The position numbers were made by a program, and so were the translations under genes. Source: CF-39 sp036000705 (lineage in GTDB: Bacteria; Chloroflexota; Limnocylindria; P2-11E). Taken from it: a stretch of DNA of 64,000 nt. This document shows positions 1 through 8,597 of the stretch, piece by piece. The stretch spans positions 48,083 through 112,082 of the forward strand of contig DASYUY010000112.1 of NCBI GenBank assembly GCA_036000705.1, in the 5' to 3' direction. Position 1 is the stretch's first letter; every line of letters starts with the position of its first letter. The notes below the pieces were generated by a model that was not told where the DNA came from, ran no database searches, and saw only the letters and a list, made by a program, of their open reading frames with translations.

Positions 1-456
1 GTCGCGGAGGAGGCGCTCCTCCGCGCGGGCGCGGGCGTAGAAGGCGGGGTACGAGACGAGGAGCGTCCCGGCGATGAGCAGCAGGTTGCCGGTCGCGAGA
101 CACCCTCCGGCGAAGTGCACGCCCAGTCCGGTGTACAGGGGATGGCGCACCAGCGCGTAGGGCCCTCGGCGGACGAGCTCGTGATCTTGATGGACCTCGA
201 GAACCAGGTCGTAATGGCGTCCGAGGGTCAGCATCGACCACAGGGCGAACGCGACCCCGAGAACGCTCAGTGCCACTCCGACCCAGCGCAGCGCGTCCGG
301 GATCTCCACCTCCGGACCGGGGCGCAGCGCGATCACCACGTAGGGCACCCAGAAGAAGTACGGCACGAGCGAGGCGAATCCCCCAGCGGTCCGGACCGTC
401 GCGCCCCGCCGCGTTAGGGCACGGCGCTGCGCGAGCTGCGCGGACACGATGAACAC
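1..456 (-). CDS. ICMT/PEMT-like membrane methyltransferase (partial, 3' end cut by window edge)
   Basis: This is an isoprenylcysteine carboxyl methyltransferase/phospholipid methyltransferase-type membrane enzyme, a family that uses SAM to methylate lipid-linked or small substrates. The minus frame stays open to base 1. It shows hydrophobic helices, then RHYD, the hallmark GPYALVRHPLYTG (seen around bases 110-150) and a trailing helix ending in RAEERLLRD. The C-terminal catalytic E-E region runs up to or past the edge. No ATG is available. I chose GTG at 456, but an upstream non-ATG start overlapping the DUF72 stop (near 489) would give a fuller first membrane helix. The natural substrate cannot be read from sequence. 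Confidence 0.75.
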   Translation of the reverse strand, partial: MFIVSAQLAQRRALTRRGATVRTAGGFASLVPYFFWVPYVVIALRPGPEVEIPDALRWVGVALSVLGVAFALWSMLTLGRHYDLVLEVHQDHELVRRGPYALVRHPLYTGLGVHFAGGCLATGNLLLIAGTLLVSYPAFYARARAEERLLRD

Positions 457-485
457 CAGTCCGCCGCCGATGGCGGCCGCGGCTA

Positions 486-1202
486 TCAGATCGCGCGTTT
501 CAGCCGCTCCGCCGAGAGCGCATTCGATCCGTCCTCGTCGTGACGGAAGTACGCGTACACGTCCTTGCCCGACCGGACGATCTCCCCCAAGCGCGCGGCC
601 CAGGCGTCGACCGCATCGTCCGTGTAGCCCGCGGCGTTCCGCAGGCGCGTGTACGCGAAGTCCGCCGTCGTGCCCAGCGTCTCGATCGGCGACGGCGACT
701 TCTCGCCCTCGGCGTGCACGAGCGCCACGTTCGCCGTCCGCAGGAGGTCATAGACCTCCGGCGCGTACCAGGACGTGTCACGCACCTCGAGGACGCAGCG
801 AACGTCCCGCGGCAGCGCCGCGAGGAACATCGCGAGCCGGTCGTCGTCGCGCTTCACCCAGGGCGGGGTCTGGAACAGGATCGGTCCGAGACGTGGTCCG
901 AGCAGGCGCGCGCGCTCGAAGAAGATGGGCAAGGTGTGGGCGGGCTCGCGCAGCTGCATGCGGTGCGTGATCTGCTGTGAGGCCTTGAGGCCGAAGACGA
1001 AGTCCTCGGCCGTCGCTGCGTTCCATTCGGCGACGTTCTTCTCCGTCGGCAGGTGGTTGAACGTGTAGTTGATCTCGATCGTCCCGAAGCGCGTCGCGTA
1101 GTAGCGCAGGAAGTCGGCGCTCTTGGTGCCCTCCGGATAGAACTTGGGTCGCCACGACGTGTACGACCATCCGGACGTGCCGACATACGCGCGGCCGCTC
1201 AC
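486..1202 (-). CDS. DUF72 (YecE-like) protein
   Basis: This 238-residue protein belongs to the DUF72/YecE family, TIM-barrel proteins of unknown reaction that resemble sugar-phosphate isomerases and endonuclease IV folds. Supporting features are the N-terminal YVGTSGWSY motif, the EINYTFNHLP strand-loop typical of the family (usually E.N.tFY), FGLKASQQITH, and a C-terminal VYAYFRHDEDG segment corresponding to the usual YFnN. Length is normal. The stop overlaps the beginning of the methyltransferase reading frame downstream, and the Na/Pi transporter ends 8 bases upstream, so the genes are probably cotranscribed. Family assignment is secure; function is not known. Confidence 0.9.
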   Translation of the reverse strand: MSGRAYVGTSGWSYTSWRPKFYPEGTKSADFLRYYATRFGTIEINYTFNHLPTEKNVAEWNAATAEDFVFGLKASQQITHRMQLREPAHTLPIFFERARLLGPRLGPILFQTPPWVKRDDDRLAMFLAALPRDVRCVLEVRDTSWYAPEVYDLLRTANVALVHAEGEKSPSPIETLGTTADFAYTRLRNAAGYTDDAVDAWAARLGEIVRSGKDVYAYFRHDEDGSNALSAERLKRAI

Positions 1203-1209
1203 CGCCGGC

Positions 1210-2841
1210 TCATTCCTCCAGGCCCTTCACCGCGTGGCGTCCGAGGACCGCGTACGCGATGCCCGCGACGAGCGAATTCGCGCGCTTCAGGTTCGCGAGC
1301 AGATCGAGGTGGATGCTCGAGGTGTCGATCGTCTCGCGAAGCCCCTCGTGAAGACGGCGTATGTGCGTCTGGCGCAGCTGCCGCTCGAGCACATTGACCA
1401 CGCTCTTGTGACGGATGACCTTCTCGGCGATGGTCGGGTCCTGCGACGCGAGCGCGGACATCGCGAGCTCGAGATTCTCGACGACCTTCGCGTGCAGCTC
1501 GCTGATCTCGGACCAGCCCTCCTGGCTGAAGACGTGATGCCCAGCGATCTTCTTGGCCGCGAGCTCCATGAGGTTCTTCTCGATGACGTCGCCGATCTCC
1601 TCGAGATTGGCGATCACGAAGATGAGCGCGGTCTCACGCTCCGCTTGCTCTTGCGTGAGCGATTGCTGGCCGACGCCGATGAGGAACTGCTTGATGTCCT
1701 CCTCGAGTAGATCGATGATGTCGTCGCGCGCGATGACCTCACGCGTCAGGCGTTCGTCGTCGCGCTCGAGGACGGTGAGCGAGTCGCGTAGCGACTGCAG
1801 CACGATGTCGCCCATCCGGAGCGTCTCGCGCAGCGCCTGACCCAGGGCGACGGCCGGCGTGTCGATCGTCTGCGGGTTGAGATAGATCGCGCCGGTCGAC
1901 GACGTCACCCGGTCGGGAACGAGCCTCGTGAAGAGGTCCGCGGCGATGTGCGTGAAGGGCAGGAAGACGGCCGCGAGGATCACGTTGAAGAGCGTGTGCG
2001 CGTTCGCGATCTGCCGCGGCACGTCGGGGGCGGTGCGCGCGACGACGTCGGTGAACACGCCGGCGAACGGCACGAAGAGGATCACGCCGAGCACCTTGAA
2101 CGCCGCGTGCGCGGCGGCCACGCGCAGTGCCTCGGCGTTCTGGCCGATCGCGGCGAACAGCGCCGTGGCCGCGGTCCCGATGTTCGCGCCGAAGATGATC
2201 GGGATCGCGCCGGAGAGCGGCATGAGGCCGCTTGCCGCGAGCGAGAGCGCCAGCCCGATCACGGCCGCGCTCGACCGCACCAGCGCGGTGAAGACCGCCG
2301 CGACGAGCAGCAGGATCAGCGGCTGGCCGGTGAGCGCGGCAAGCAGGTCGCGAAGGAGCGGGCTGGTCGCGAGAGGAGCCGTGCCATCGGATATCAGCTT
2401 CATCCCGAGGAACAGAAAGCCGAAGCCGAGGACCGCCTGACCGATGTAGCGGAACGTCCCGCGACCGACCATCCAGAGAAGCCACCCGATGAACACGACG
2501 AGCGGCGAGACACCAAGGAGGTCGAACGCCAGGAGCTGCACCGTGACCGTCGTCCCGACGTCGGCGCCCAGGATCACGCCGATCGTCTGTCGCAGCGAGA
2601 GGAGTCCGGCCGATGCGAAGCCGACGAGCATCACCGTTGTCGCGCTCGACGACTGCAGCACCGCTGTCACTCCGGCACCGACGGCGAGCGCCTTGAAGCG
2701 ATTCCCGGTCAGCGTCGAGAGGACGTGCCGCAGGCGCGTGCCGGCGGCGCGCTGCAGGCCCTCGCCGACGAGACGCACGCCATAGAGAAGCAGCGCGGTC
2801 CCGCCCAGCAGCGAAAAGAGGATGAGGTCGGCGGAGGTCAC
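1210..2841 (-). CDS. Na+/phosphate cotransporter with C-terminal PhoU domain
   Basis: This is a 543-residue NptA/YjbB-type sodium-dependent phosphate cotransporter of the cytoplasmic membrane. The first ~310 residues hold two inverted Na/Pi repeats, each carrying the family serine motif (QSSSATT near residue 64 and VRSSAAV near residue 188) among about nine membrane helices. Residues ~340-540 form a helical PhoU-like domain expected to sense phosphate status or gate the carrier. The GTG start at 2841 has a GATACT hexamer exactly 12 bases upstream and no Shine-Dalgarno, consistent with a leaderless message. Substrate is inferred from family; no Pst or Pho regulator genes are nearby. Confidence 0.92.
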   Translation of the reverse strand: MTSADLILFSLLGGTALLLYGVRLVGEGLQRAAGTRLRHVLSTLTGNRFKALAVGAGVTAVLQSSSATTVMLVGFASAGLLSLRQTIGVILGADVGTTVTVQLLAFDLLGVSPLVVFIGWLLWMVGRGTFRYIGQAVLGFGFLFLGMKLISDGTAPLATSPLLRDLLAALTGQPLILLLVAAVFTALVRSSAAVIGLALSLAASGLMPLSGAIPIIFGANIGTAATALFAAIGQNAEALRVAAAHAAFKVLGVILFVPFAGVFTDVVARTAPDVPRQIANAHTLFNVILAAVFLPFTHIAADLFTRLVPDRVTSSTGAIYLNPQTIDTPAVALGQALRETLRMGDIVLQSLRDSLTVLERDDERLTREVIARDDIIDLLEEDIKQFLIGVGQQSLTQEQAERETALIFVIANLEEIGDVIEKNLMELAAKKIAGHHVFSQEGWSEISELHAKVVENLELAMSALASQDPTIAEKVIRHKSVVNVLERQLRQTHIRRLHEGLRETIDTSSIHLDLLANLKRANSLVAGIAYAVLGRHAVKGLEE

Positions 2842-2875
2842 CGGGGCAGTATCGCCGGGTATCGAGACCCGGCGC

Positions 2876-3964
2876 TCAGCGCGCGACGGTCAGCGTGGTC
2901 CTTCCCGACGTCCCCGCGGCGAACACGACGACGGTGGCGTCGCCTTCGTTCGGCGGCGCGGCGAACGCGATCCGCGTGTTGCCGAAGGCGTCGGTCGCGG
3001 CGCTGCCGATGGTGATGACACCAACGGAGAGCGTGGCGACGGCGCCGACCTTCGGGATCCCGTTCTCGGTCACGCGGATCTGCGCCGACACGATCGCGCC
3101 GGGGCGCACCGTCGCGCGATCGAGCGTCACGGTCACGACGGTGGCGGCGGCCGTCGGCGCTCGCAGGGTCACGTTCGCCTTCGCGGTCGTCTCGTTCCCG
3201 GCGCGGTCGCGCGCGACCACGGTGATCGCCACGGGGCCGATCGGCGGCGTGAACGATTCGCTGAACGAGCCGTCCTGTCCGGGCACGATCGTGCGTCCGT
3301 TCACGGTCACGGTCGCGCCGATCTCGGCCTTGCCCTGGACCACGACGTTCGGTCCGTCGATGGTGGCGCCGTTGATCGGTCCGAGCACCTCCAGCGTCGG
3401 CGGCTGCCGGTCGAGGATGACCGTGTAAGCGGAGCGCGCGATGACATCCTTCCCGGAGAGCAGCGTGACGCCGATCGCGTTCGCGCCGTCCTTGAGCGCG
3501 AGTGGTGCCGCGAACGTACCGGTCGGATCGAGCTCCGCGTTCGCGACGACAGCGGCGTTGAGCACGATCTCGATGCTGCGGCCCTGCGCGATCGCGAATG
3601 ACGGCACGCGCCCGGACAGCTGCAGGTCGGTGTCACGGGTGAAGTCGGGAAGGCCGTTCACGACCGGCTCGGCTCCGCCGAAATTCGCGATGGTGTTCGG
3701 CAGCTCGATCTGAGCGTTTCCGGGCGGGCCCGCGAGCGACTCGCTCACGCTGGCGGTGATCTGACGAAGACCGTCGCTCACGGCCGAGCCGACGATCGGG
3801 CCGGTCACGATCAGGAGCCCCGCGGCGACGGCGAGAATGGCTGCGTCGAGGATCGCTCTGCGCCGTCGCAGACGTGGGCCGATGCCGACGGCGCGCGCGG
3901 TCGCGCGGTACCTGTCGCGCGGGACGCGGGCACGACGCGCCCGAACCGCAGCTCCTGCCTTCAC
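2876..3964 (-). CDS. Membrane-anchored protein with bacterial Ig-like domains
   Basis: This 362-residue protein has an Arg-rich cytoplasmic N-terminus (to ~35), one hydrophobic anchor (about 38-65, ILDAAILAVAAGLLIV) and a long exterior part of beta-sandwich repeats. One repeat contains the typical DRQPPTLEVLGPINGATI start and ends VARDRAGNETTAKANV, as in Big/glucodextranase-B-like domains. The C-terminal ~95 residues resemble an invasin/filamin-type Ig domain (TVRPGAIVSAQIRV ... AFGNTRIAF). Such proteins act as surface adhesion or matrix modules. No enzymatic motif is visible. GTG start. It lies upstream of the Na/Pi transporter in the same direction with a 34-base gap. Confidence 0.7.
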   Translation of the reverse strand: MKAGAAVRARRARVPRDRYRATARAVGIGPRLRRRRAILDAAILAVAAGLLIVTGPIVGSAVSDGLRQITASVSESLAGPPGNAQIELPNTIANFGGAEPVVNGLPDFTRDTDLQLSGRVPSFAIAQGRSIEIVLNAAVVANAELDPTGTFAAPLALKDGANAIGVTLLSGKDVIARSAYTVILDRQPPTLEVLGPINGATIDGPNVVVQGKAEIGATVTVNGRTIVPGQDGSFSESFTPPIGPVAITVVARDRAGNETTAKANVTLRAPTAAATVVTVTLDRATVRPGAIVSAQIRVTENGIPKVGAVATLSVGVITIGSAATDAFGNTRIAFAAPPNEGDATVVVFAAGTSGRTTLTVAR

Positions 3965-4242
3965 CGGTGTCTTCTGTCCTTCCGGGCCAAGATAGCGAAA
4001 GGGCGCCGGCCCGATGGCCGCCGCCCTCCGCTGGTGGGTGGGATGAGGGGCTTACAGTTTTGTGGCGGGCACCCAGGGTGCCTAACGCGGCCCTGCCGCG
4101 TCCGTTTCGTCCTCCCCACAGGGTTTAGTGCCGACTGACCCTGCGGCTGCGACTGTACTCCGCGCAATGTCCCCAAGCAAGAGCGCCGGATCGTCGTCCA
4201 GCACTCGGCAGGCGACCGACACCGGTATGCGACACTCGGAGC
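3965..4242. other. Intergenic region between divergent Ig-like and citrate synthase genes
   Basis: This is 278 bases with no convincing gene. It holds a perfect 7-bp hairpin GGCACCC-A-GGGTGCC near 4068-4082 without a following T tract. Just before citrate synthase lies GACACT at 4231-4236, a possible -10 element placed 12 bases before the GTG. Promoters for both divergent genes must lie here. Confidence 0.5.
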
Positions 4243-5406
4243 GTGACCGACGAAACCCGCTCGAAGGTCGCCACGCGCGGGCTCGAAGGCGTCGTGGCGA
4301 CGACGACCGCCATCTGCAAGGTCGAGGACAACAGCCTCGTCTACCGCGGGTATTCGATCGACGAGCTTGCCACGAAGGCCGAATACGAAGAGGTCGCATA
4401 CCTCCTGTTGAACGGCGACCTCCCGACCAAGGAGCAGCTCCGCGACTTCAAGGCCGAGCTCGTGAAACACCGCACGCTCTCGCCGTTCCTGCGCAAGATC
4501 CTTCAGGAGATGTCCGAAAGCGGAACGGCGATGGACGTTCTGCGCACTGTCGCGTCGGCCTCGGCCGTCGAGGACCCCGCCGAGGGCGACAACTCGCCGG
4601 AGGCCGAGTACCGCAAAGCGATCCGGCTCACCGCGAAGCTGCCGACGATCCTGGCGACGTACATGCGACGCCGGCGCGGCGAGCAGCCGATCCCGCCGGA
4701 GCCGTCGCTCGATCACGCGGCGAACTTCGCGCGAATGGCCGGCGTCGACGAGGGCCATCCGCGCGCCGCCGAGATCTTGAACACCTGCTTCATCCTTCAG
4801 GCGGAGCACGGTCTCAACGCATCGACATTCACCGCGCGCGTCGTCGCCGGCACCAACGCCGACATGCACGCGGCGGTGACCGCAGCGTTCGGCGCGCTCA
4901 AGGGTCCGCTGCACGGCGGTGCCACCGATGGAACGATGCGCATGCTCGAGGAGATCGGATCACCCGATCACGTGGAGACGTTCGTCGACAAGGCGATCGC
5001 GTCCAAGTACAAGTTCTCGGGCTTCGGGCACCGCGTATATCTCACCGAGGACCCGCGCGCGAAGTTCCTCCGCCGGTTCGCGATGGACCTCTCGAAGGAG
5101 TGGAAGGGCAAGCCGTACTTCGAGATCCAGGAGCGCCTCGCGAAGGCGATCGCGCAGCGGCGTCCGAAGATGTCACCGAGCGTCGCCGCGAAGGTCAACG
5201 TCGTCAACGTGGATTACTACGCGGCCACGACCTATACGTTCCTCGGGATCCCCGCCGACCTCGGCACGTCCATCTTCGCGCTCGGACGCATCGCGGGCTG
5301 GAGCGCGCACATCATGGAACAGCACGGCGACAACCGGCTGATCCGACCGGAGTCCGAATACACGGGGCCGTCGGGAAAGCGCTACATCCCGATCGCGGAG
5401 CGTTAG
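4243..5406 (+). CDS. gltA: Citrate synthase
   Basis: This 387-residue enzyme condenses oxaloacetate and acetyl-CoA to citrate at entry to the TCA cycle (or 2-methylcitrate in related isoforms). The catalytic residues are visible: His224 in LHGGATDG, His263 in GFGHRVY and Asp324 in VNVDYY; His189 in AEHGLNAS is the usual oxaloacetate ligand. The length matches the short, dimeric Gram-positive/archaeal type rather than the E. coli hexameric type. Start GTG 4243 is supported by homology (protein begins just before the TRGLEGVVA segment). It ends convergently with the redoxin lipoprotein gene, the two stops overlapping by 4 bases. No prp genes are near, so a plain citrate role is preferred. Confidence 0.95.
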   Translation: MTDETRSKVATRGLEGVVATTTAICKVEDNSLVYRGYSIDELATKAEYEEVAYLLLNGDLPTKEQLRDFKAELVKHRTLSPFLRKILQEMSESGTAMDVLRTVASASAVEDPAEGDNSPEAEYRKAIRLTAKLPTILATYMRRRRGEQPIPPEPSLDHAANFARMAGVDEGHPRAAEILNTCFILQAEHGLNASTFTARVVAGTNADMHAAVTAAFGALKGPLHGGATDGTMRMLEEIGSPDHVETFVDKAIASKYKFSGFGHRVYLTEDPRAKFLRRFAMDLSKEWKGKPYFEIQERLAKAIAQRRPKMSPSVAAKVNVVNVDYYAATTYTFLGIPADLGTSIFALGRIAGWSAHIMEQHGDNRLIRPESEYTGPSGKRYIPIAER

Positions 5407-7076
5407 GCCAGCCGGCTCTTCGACGCGGCGGTCAGCGCGCGTACCAAGGCATCCCAGGTGAGCGGACCGACGATGACCTGCCGCACGATGTGGTCGCTGT
5501 CGAGGATGAACGTTTGCGGCAGGACATCGACCCCGATGTCCTTCAGCACCGCCCGGCTGCCCACCAGCGGGCGCAGCCGCCGGTAATCCTTCGCCACCTC
5601 GAGCGCCGACGCCTCGGTCTCGTCGACCCCGATCCCGACGATCTCGACCCGCGAACGACTCCCGGCCGTGACGTCGGAGAGGAGCGCGAGCTGCTGCGTG
5701 CACACGACACAGACTCTGGTCCACAGCGAGACGACAACGAGGCTCGCGCCGAAATAGTCGAGCGATTGCGGCGCGCCATCGGTCATCCGCCACGTCAGCT
5801 CCATCTTCTTTCCGACGGAGCCGTTGCGGGCGGTGCGCACGGTCCCGGCCGCGATATTGAGTGGCGCGCCCGCCGCGGCCACCGCTCGCGCCGGCGCGGC
5901 GCGCGCCGCGACGCCGTCCAAGACGTACGGCGCACCGTCCTCGTCGAAGACGAGGAAGCGACCCCGCGAGAGCGCGTATCCGGCCGCCTGCAGGACCCGG
6001 CCGACGTCGGTCTCGTGCCAGCGGTCGTCGTGGTCGATGTCGAGCACGCGGACCCAGCTGCGCCCCGGACTGGTCATCAGGATGCGGCCGGACATCGTCG
6101 TCGGCTCGAAACCGGCATCGTCATCGATCGTCGCGAGCGGCCGCGTGACTCCGGTCGTGATGTCGTAGGCGCTCAGCGCGCCGCCCCGCGCATACGTCAG
6201 CGCCTCGTGCGCGGAGAGCCGTATGTACAAGGGCACGCCGCTCTCGTACGCGCGCAGCTCGCGGGCGACGAGCGTGCGCTCATCGCTGTTGTTCCGCGTG
6301 GAACCCGGGAACGGCCCGTCGGCCTGGAGCGTGAGGACCGTCGCGACGGCATCAGTCGTCCGGGCGCCGGGTGAGATACCCGTGACATTCACACCCGCGG
6401 GCAATCCGAGCGGGACGCGATAGCGGCTCCCGTCGACGCCCGCGGCGTCGATCGCGGCGCCGCCGGCCCAGTAGACGACGTGGCCATCGGCGTCCCAGGT
6501 GAGAACGCGCAGCTGCGTCGGCGCGGTCGCGACCTCACGGATGCCGCCCCCGCGGCGCGGCGAGATCACGACGCGCGAGGGACAGCAGGGTGTATCGAAG
6601 GCGAGCCACTCGCCGTCGGGCGACACGAGCTGACCTTCGGCGACCGGGAAGCCGACGCCGTGAGCGACATCGTGCACGGCGCCACCCGCTTCGAGGATCG
6701 AGATGTCGAGCACGCTCGGACCGCCCGGTTCCTTCTGGATGCGCCGGCCGACGATGACGCCCGAGGAGTCGGGCAGCCAGAAAGGGTTCATGCCGATCTC
6801 ACCGAGCTTCAGCGTTGCGACGCTGTGGCCCGCGAGGTCGTAGATCGTCTGAACGAATCCTTCGCGCTCCACGACGAGCACCATTTCGCCATTCGGCGAC
6901 ACGCGGATGCCCTGCTCGCCGAACTTGGCCGCGACGAGGAGCTTCGTGAGCACGGCGGCCGGCGCCGTCGTACGGGTCGTCGTCGACGGCGCGACCGTGT
7001 CGCGCGGACGCGACGGGTCGGCGGTGCAGGACGCGAACAGCAGCGTCAGCCCGACCAGGGCAGTCAGGACACGCAT
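5403..7076 (-). CDS. Lipoprotein with beta-propeller and C-terminal TlpA-like redoxin domain
   Basis: This is a predicted exported lipoprotein of 557 residues. ATG at 7076 gives a clean signal peptide, MRVLTALVGLTLLFASC, with a lipobox cysteine at 17; the longer open frame upstream is not needed. Residues ~40-400 contain repeated WD40/TolB-like segments (SPNGEMVLVV, LPDSSGVIVG, SPDGEWLAF) suggesting a propeller. Residues ~430-557 form a TlpA/thioredoxin-like fold with Cys456-Val-Val-Cys459 after VVSLW and a cis-proline loop VLPQTFILD. The CVVC pair replaces the usual WCxPC. A thiol-disulfide role outside the membrane is likely; the propeller partner is unknown. Confidence 0.72.
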   Translation of the reverse strand: MRVLTALVGLTLLFASCTADPSRPRDTVAPSTTTRTTAPAAVLTKLLVAAKFGEQGIRVSPNGEMVLVVEREGFVQTIYDLAGHSVATLKLGEIGMNPFWLPDSSGVIVGRRIQKEPGGPSVLDISILEAGGAVHDVAHGVGFPVAEGQLVSPDGEWLAFDTPCCPSRVVISPRRGGGIREVATAPTQLRVLTWDADGHVVYWAGGAAIDAAGVDGSRYRVPLGLPAGVNVTGISPGARTTDAVATVLTLQADGPFPGSTRNNSDERTLVARELRAYESGVPLYIRLSAHEALTYARGGALSAYDITTGVTRPLATIDDDAGFEPTTMSGRILMTSPGRSWVRVLDIDHDDRWHETDVGRVLQAAGYALSRGRFLVFDEDGAPYVLDGVAARAAPARAVAAAGAPLNIAAGTVRTARNGSVGKKMELTWRMTDGAPQSLDYFGASLVVVSLWTRVCVVCTQQLALLSDVTAGSRSRVEIVGIGVDETEASALEVAKDYRRLRPLVGSRAVLKDIGVDVLPQTFILDSDHIVRQVIVGPLTWDALVRALTAASKSRLA

Positions 7077-7134
7077 CACCCTTATATCAACGCACAGACC
7101 GGTCGAACGCGCGTCAGAGTTGTCTCGTTCGCGC

Positions 7135-7605
7135 TCAGCGCGATCGCAGGCCCTCCCAGCACCTCGCATCCTCCCAGCGGCACTGGTCGATGGCCTGTAT
7201 CACGAACGGATCCGGTGCCACCGCGAAGACCGTTCCGATGATCCGGTGCGTGCCTTCCTGCCGCTGCTCGAAATCGACGTCGAAGCCGATGAGCTCGCCG
7301 GTGTGCTCGCCGTTCGGCGCGACGTAGTACGCGCGATCTTTGAGCGTCGTCTCGACCGTCGTCTCCGATGTGCACGCGCGGCCATCGTCCGCGAAGCGGA
7401 TCACCGTGTAGCCGTCGCGGCGCGGGAGCACGGGACACGCGCCGAACGCGTACTGGAGGACGACATACCCGCGGTAGCCGTCGGGGATCTCGAGCTGCAG
7501 CGGCAGCTGCGGCGGCGCCGCGGACCCCAGCGGCGACGGAAGCTGGACCTGCTGACACGCGATCGCGATCAGCAGCGCGAGCGCGACGGCTATTCGTCGT
7601 AGCAC
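7135..7605 (-). CDS. Small hypothetical lipoprotein
   Basis: A 156-residue protein starting at GTG 7605, overlapping the end of the P1 peptidase gene by 16 bases, so translation is probably coupled. The N-terminus is a lipoprotein signal (VLRRIAVALALLIAIAC, Cys at 17). The rest is a compact beta-rich domain with four cysteines (ACP, ACT, QCR, RCW regions) that may form disulfides. I do not recognise the family. The downstream neighbour (propeller-redoxin lipoprotein) lies 58 bases further on the same strand, so it could maintain disulfides in this protein; that is inference only. Confidence 0.6.
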   Translation of the reverse strand: MLRRIAVALALLIAIACQQVQLPSPLGSAAPPQLPLQLEIPDGYRGYVVLQYAFGACPVLPRRDGYTVIRFADDGRACTSETTVETTLKDRAYYVAPNGEHTGELIGFDVDFEQRQEGTHRIIGTVFAVAPDPFVIQAIDQCRWEDARCWEGLRSR

Positions 7606-8540
7606 GCGAGCACCGCGTCCCACGCCAGCTCCGACGCGGCGACACCAACGCTGACCTCGTCGAGCGTGGGATCGTCGACGGACTGCGTGGAGCACGCATA
7701 GAGGATGTCGCCGTCCCACCGCGAGTGGAACGGCTGGATCGCGCGCGCCATCGACGCATGCACCTGCCGCGCGATCGAACGCAGCTGCAGGGCGTCGAGC
7801 CGCTGGTCGGTCACGACGCACGTGAGCGTGGTGTTGCGCGAGCGCGGCTCGGTGGGCGGGTAGTACGCGCCGGTCGAGCTCAGGACGTCCGCCGCGTGCT
7901 GCCGCCTGCCATGCGCGTCGCGGTTGCCGCGCACGACCGCTCCGGCCCGGTCGACGATCGCGCCATAGGCGTTGACGACGGCGAACACCGCGATGCGCGT
8001 CTTCCCGACCACACCGAATGCCCCGCCCTGTCCGGAGAGCTCCGCCGATTCGCCGTGCCCCGCGGTCGCCGAGCAGCCGGCCCCGTGCGGGCCCATGGGG
8101 AACACGCCGGGCCGCAACGCCCGCACCGCCGCGCGGCCGAGCTCTTTGTCCGGATAGATCGCGTTGTTGCGGCGGCCGTAGTCGAAGATGATCGCGCCGG
8201 AGACGAGCGCTATGTCCATCCACTTCGTCGAGTACCCGCGCTTGGCGAATAGCTCGGCCGCGGCGCCGGTCGACGACTCGAGCCCGTACAGCGATCCGCC
8301 CGCGAAGCAGATCGCGTTGATCGCCGTGAGGTACTCGCCGTTGATGCCCGGCGAACCGCCTCGGACGTCGATCTGCATCGACGCGACCTTCGGGAAGTGG
8401 AAGACGGTGCAGCCGGTCGGCCCTTCGGCGTATTCGGCCACACCGATCTCGAGACCCGGGAAGTCGAATGCGAGAGCGCGACCGCCCTGCGGGATACGCG
8501 GTGTGAGTCGCAGCGTGTCGTTGGTGACAGGTTCCGCCAT
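7590..8540 (-). CDS. P1-family (DmpA/NylC-type) N-terminal-nucleophile peptidase
   Basis: This is a 316-residue self-processing hydrolase of the P1/DmpA superfamily, which includes L-aminopeptidase/D-Ala esterase, beta-peptidyl aminopeptidases and the nylon-oligomer hydrolase NylC. Typical core segments are VRGGSPGI (59-66), CFAGGSLYGLESSTGAA (78-94), GAIIFD and the PHGAGCSATAGH loop. The likely autocleavage site is Asn236-Thr237 in RNTTLTCVVTD, making Thr237 the nucleophile as in NylC, rather than the Ser of DmpA. ATG start with TAACCT 13 bases upstream and no ribosome site fits a leaderless message. Natural substrate is unknown; amide oligomer or small-peptide hydrolysis is likely. Confidence 0.85.
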   Translation of the reverse strand: MAEPVTNDTLRLTPRIPQGGRALAFDFPGLEIGVAEYAEGPTGCTVFHFPKVASMQIDVRGGSPGINGEYLTAINAICFAGGSLYGLESSTGAAAELFAKRGYSTKWMDIALVSGAIIFDYGRRNNAIYPDKELGRAAVRALRPGVFPMGPHGAGCSATAGHGESAELSGQGGAFGVVGKTRIAVFAVVNAYGAIVDRAGAVVRGNRDAHGRRQHAADVLSSTGAYYPPTEPRSRNTTLTCVVTDQRLDALQLRSIARQVHASMARAIQPFHSRWDGDILYACSTQSVDDPTLDEVSVGVAASELAWDAVLACYDE

Positions 8541-8597
8541 CGACGCGAGGTTAGCGCCGCGCGCCCGAGCGAGCCGGGCGCGCGGCGCGACCAGCGC

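Noticed and set aside
4068..4082. GGCACCC-A-GGGTGCC hairpin as an intrinsic terminator
   Set aside because: No T tract follows on either strand and loop of one base is too tight.
4128..6374. A 748-codon plus frame overlapping citrate synthase and the redoxin gene
   Set aside because: Composition is Arg/Gly/Pro-rich and it spans two well-supported genes in other frames.
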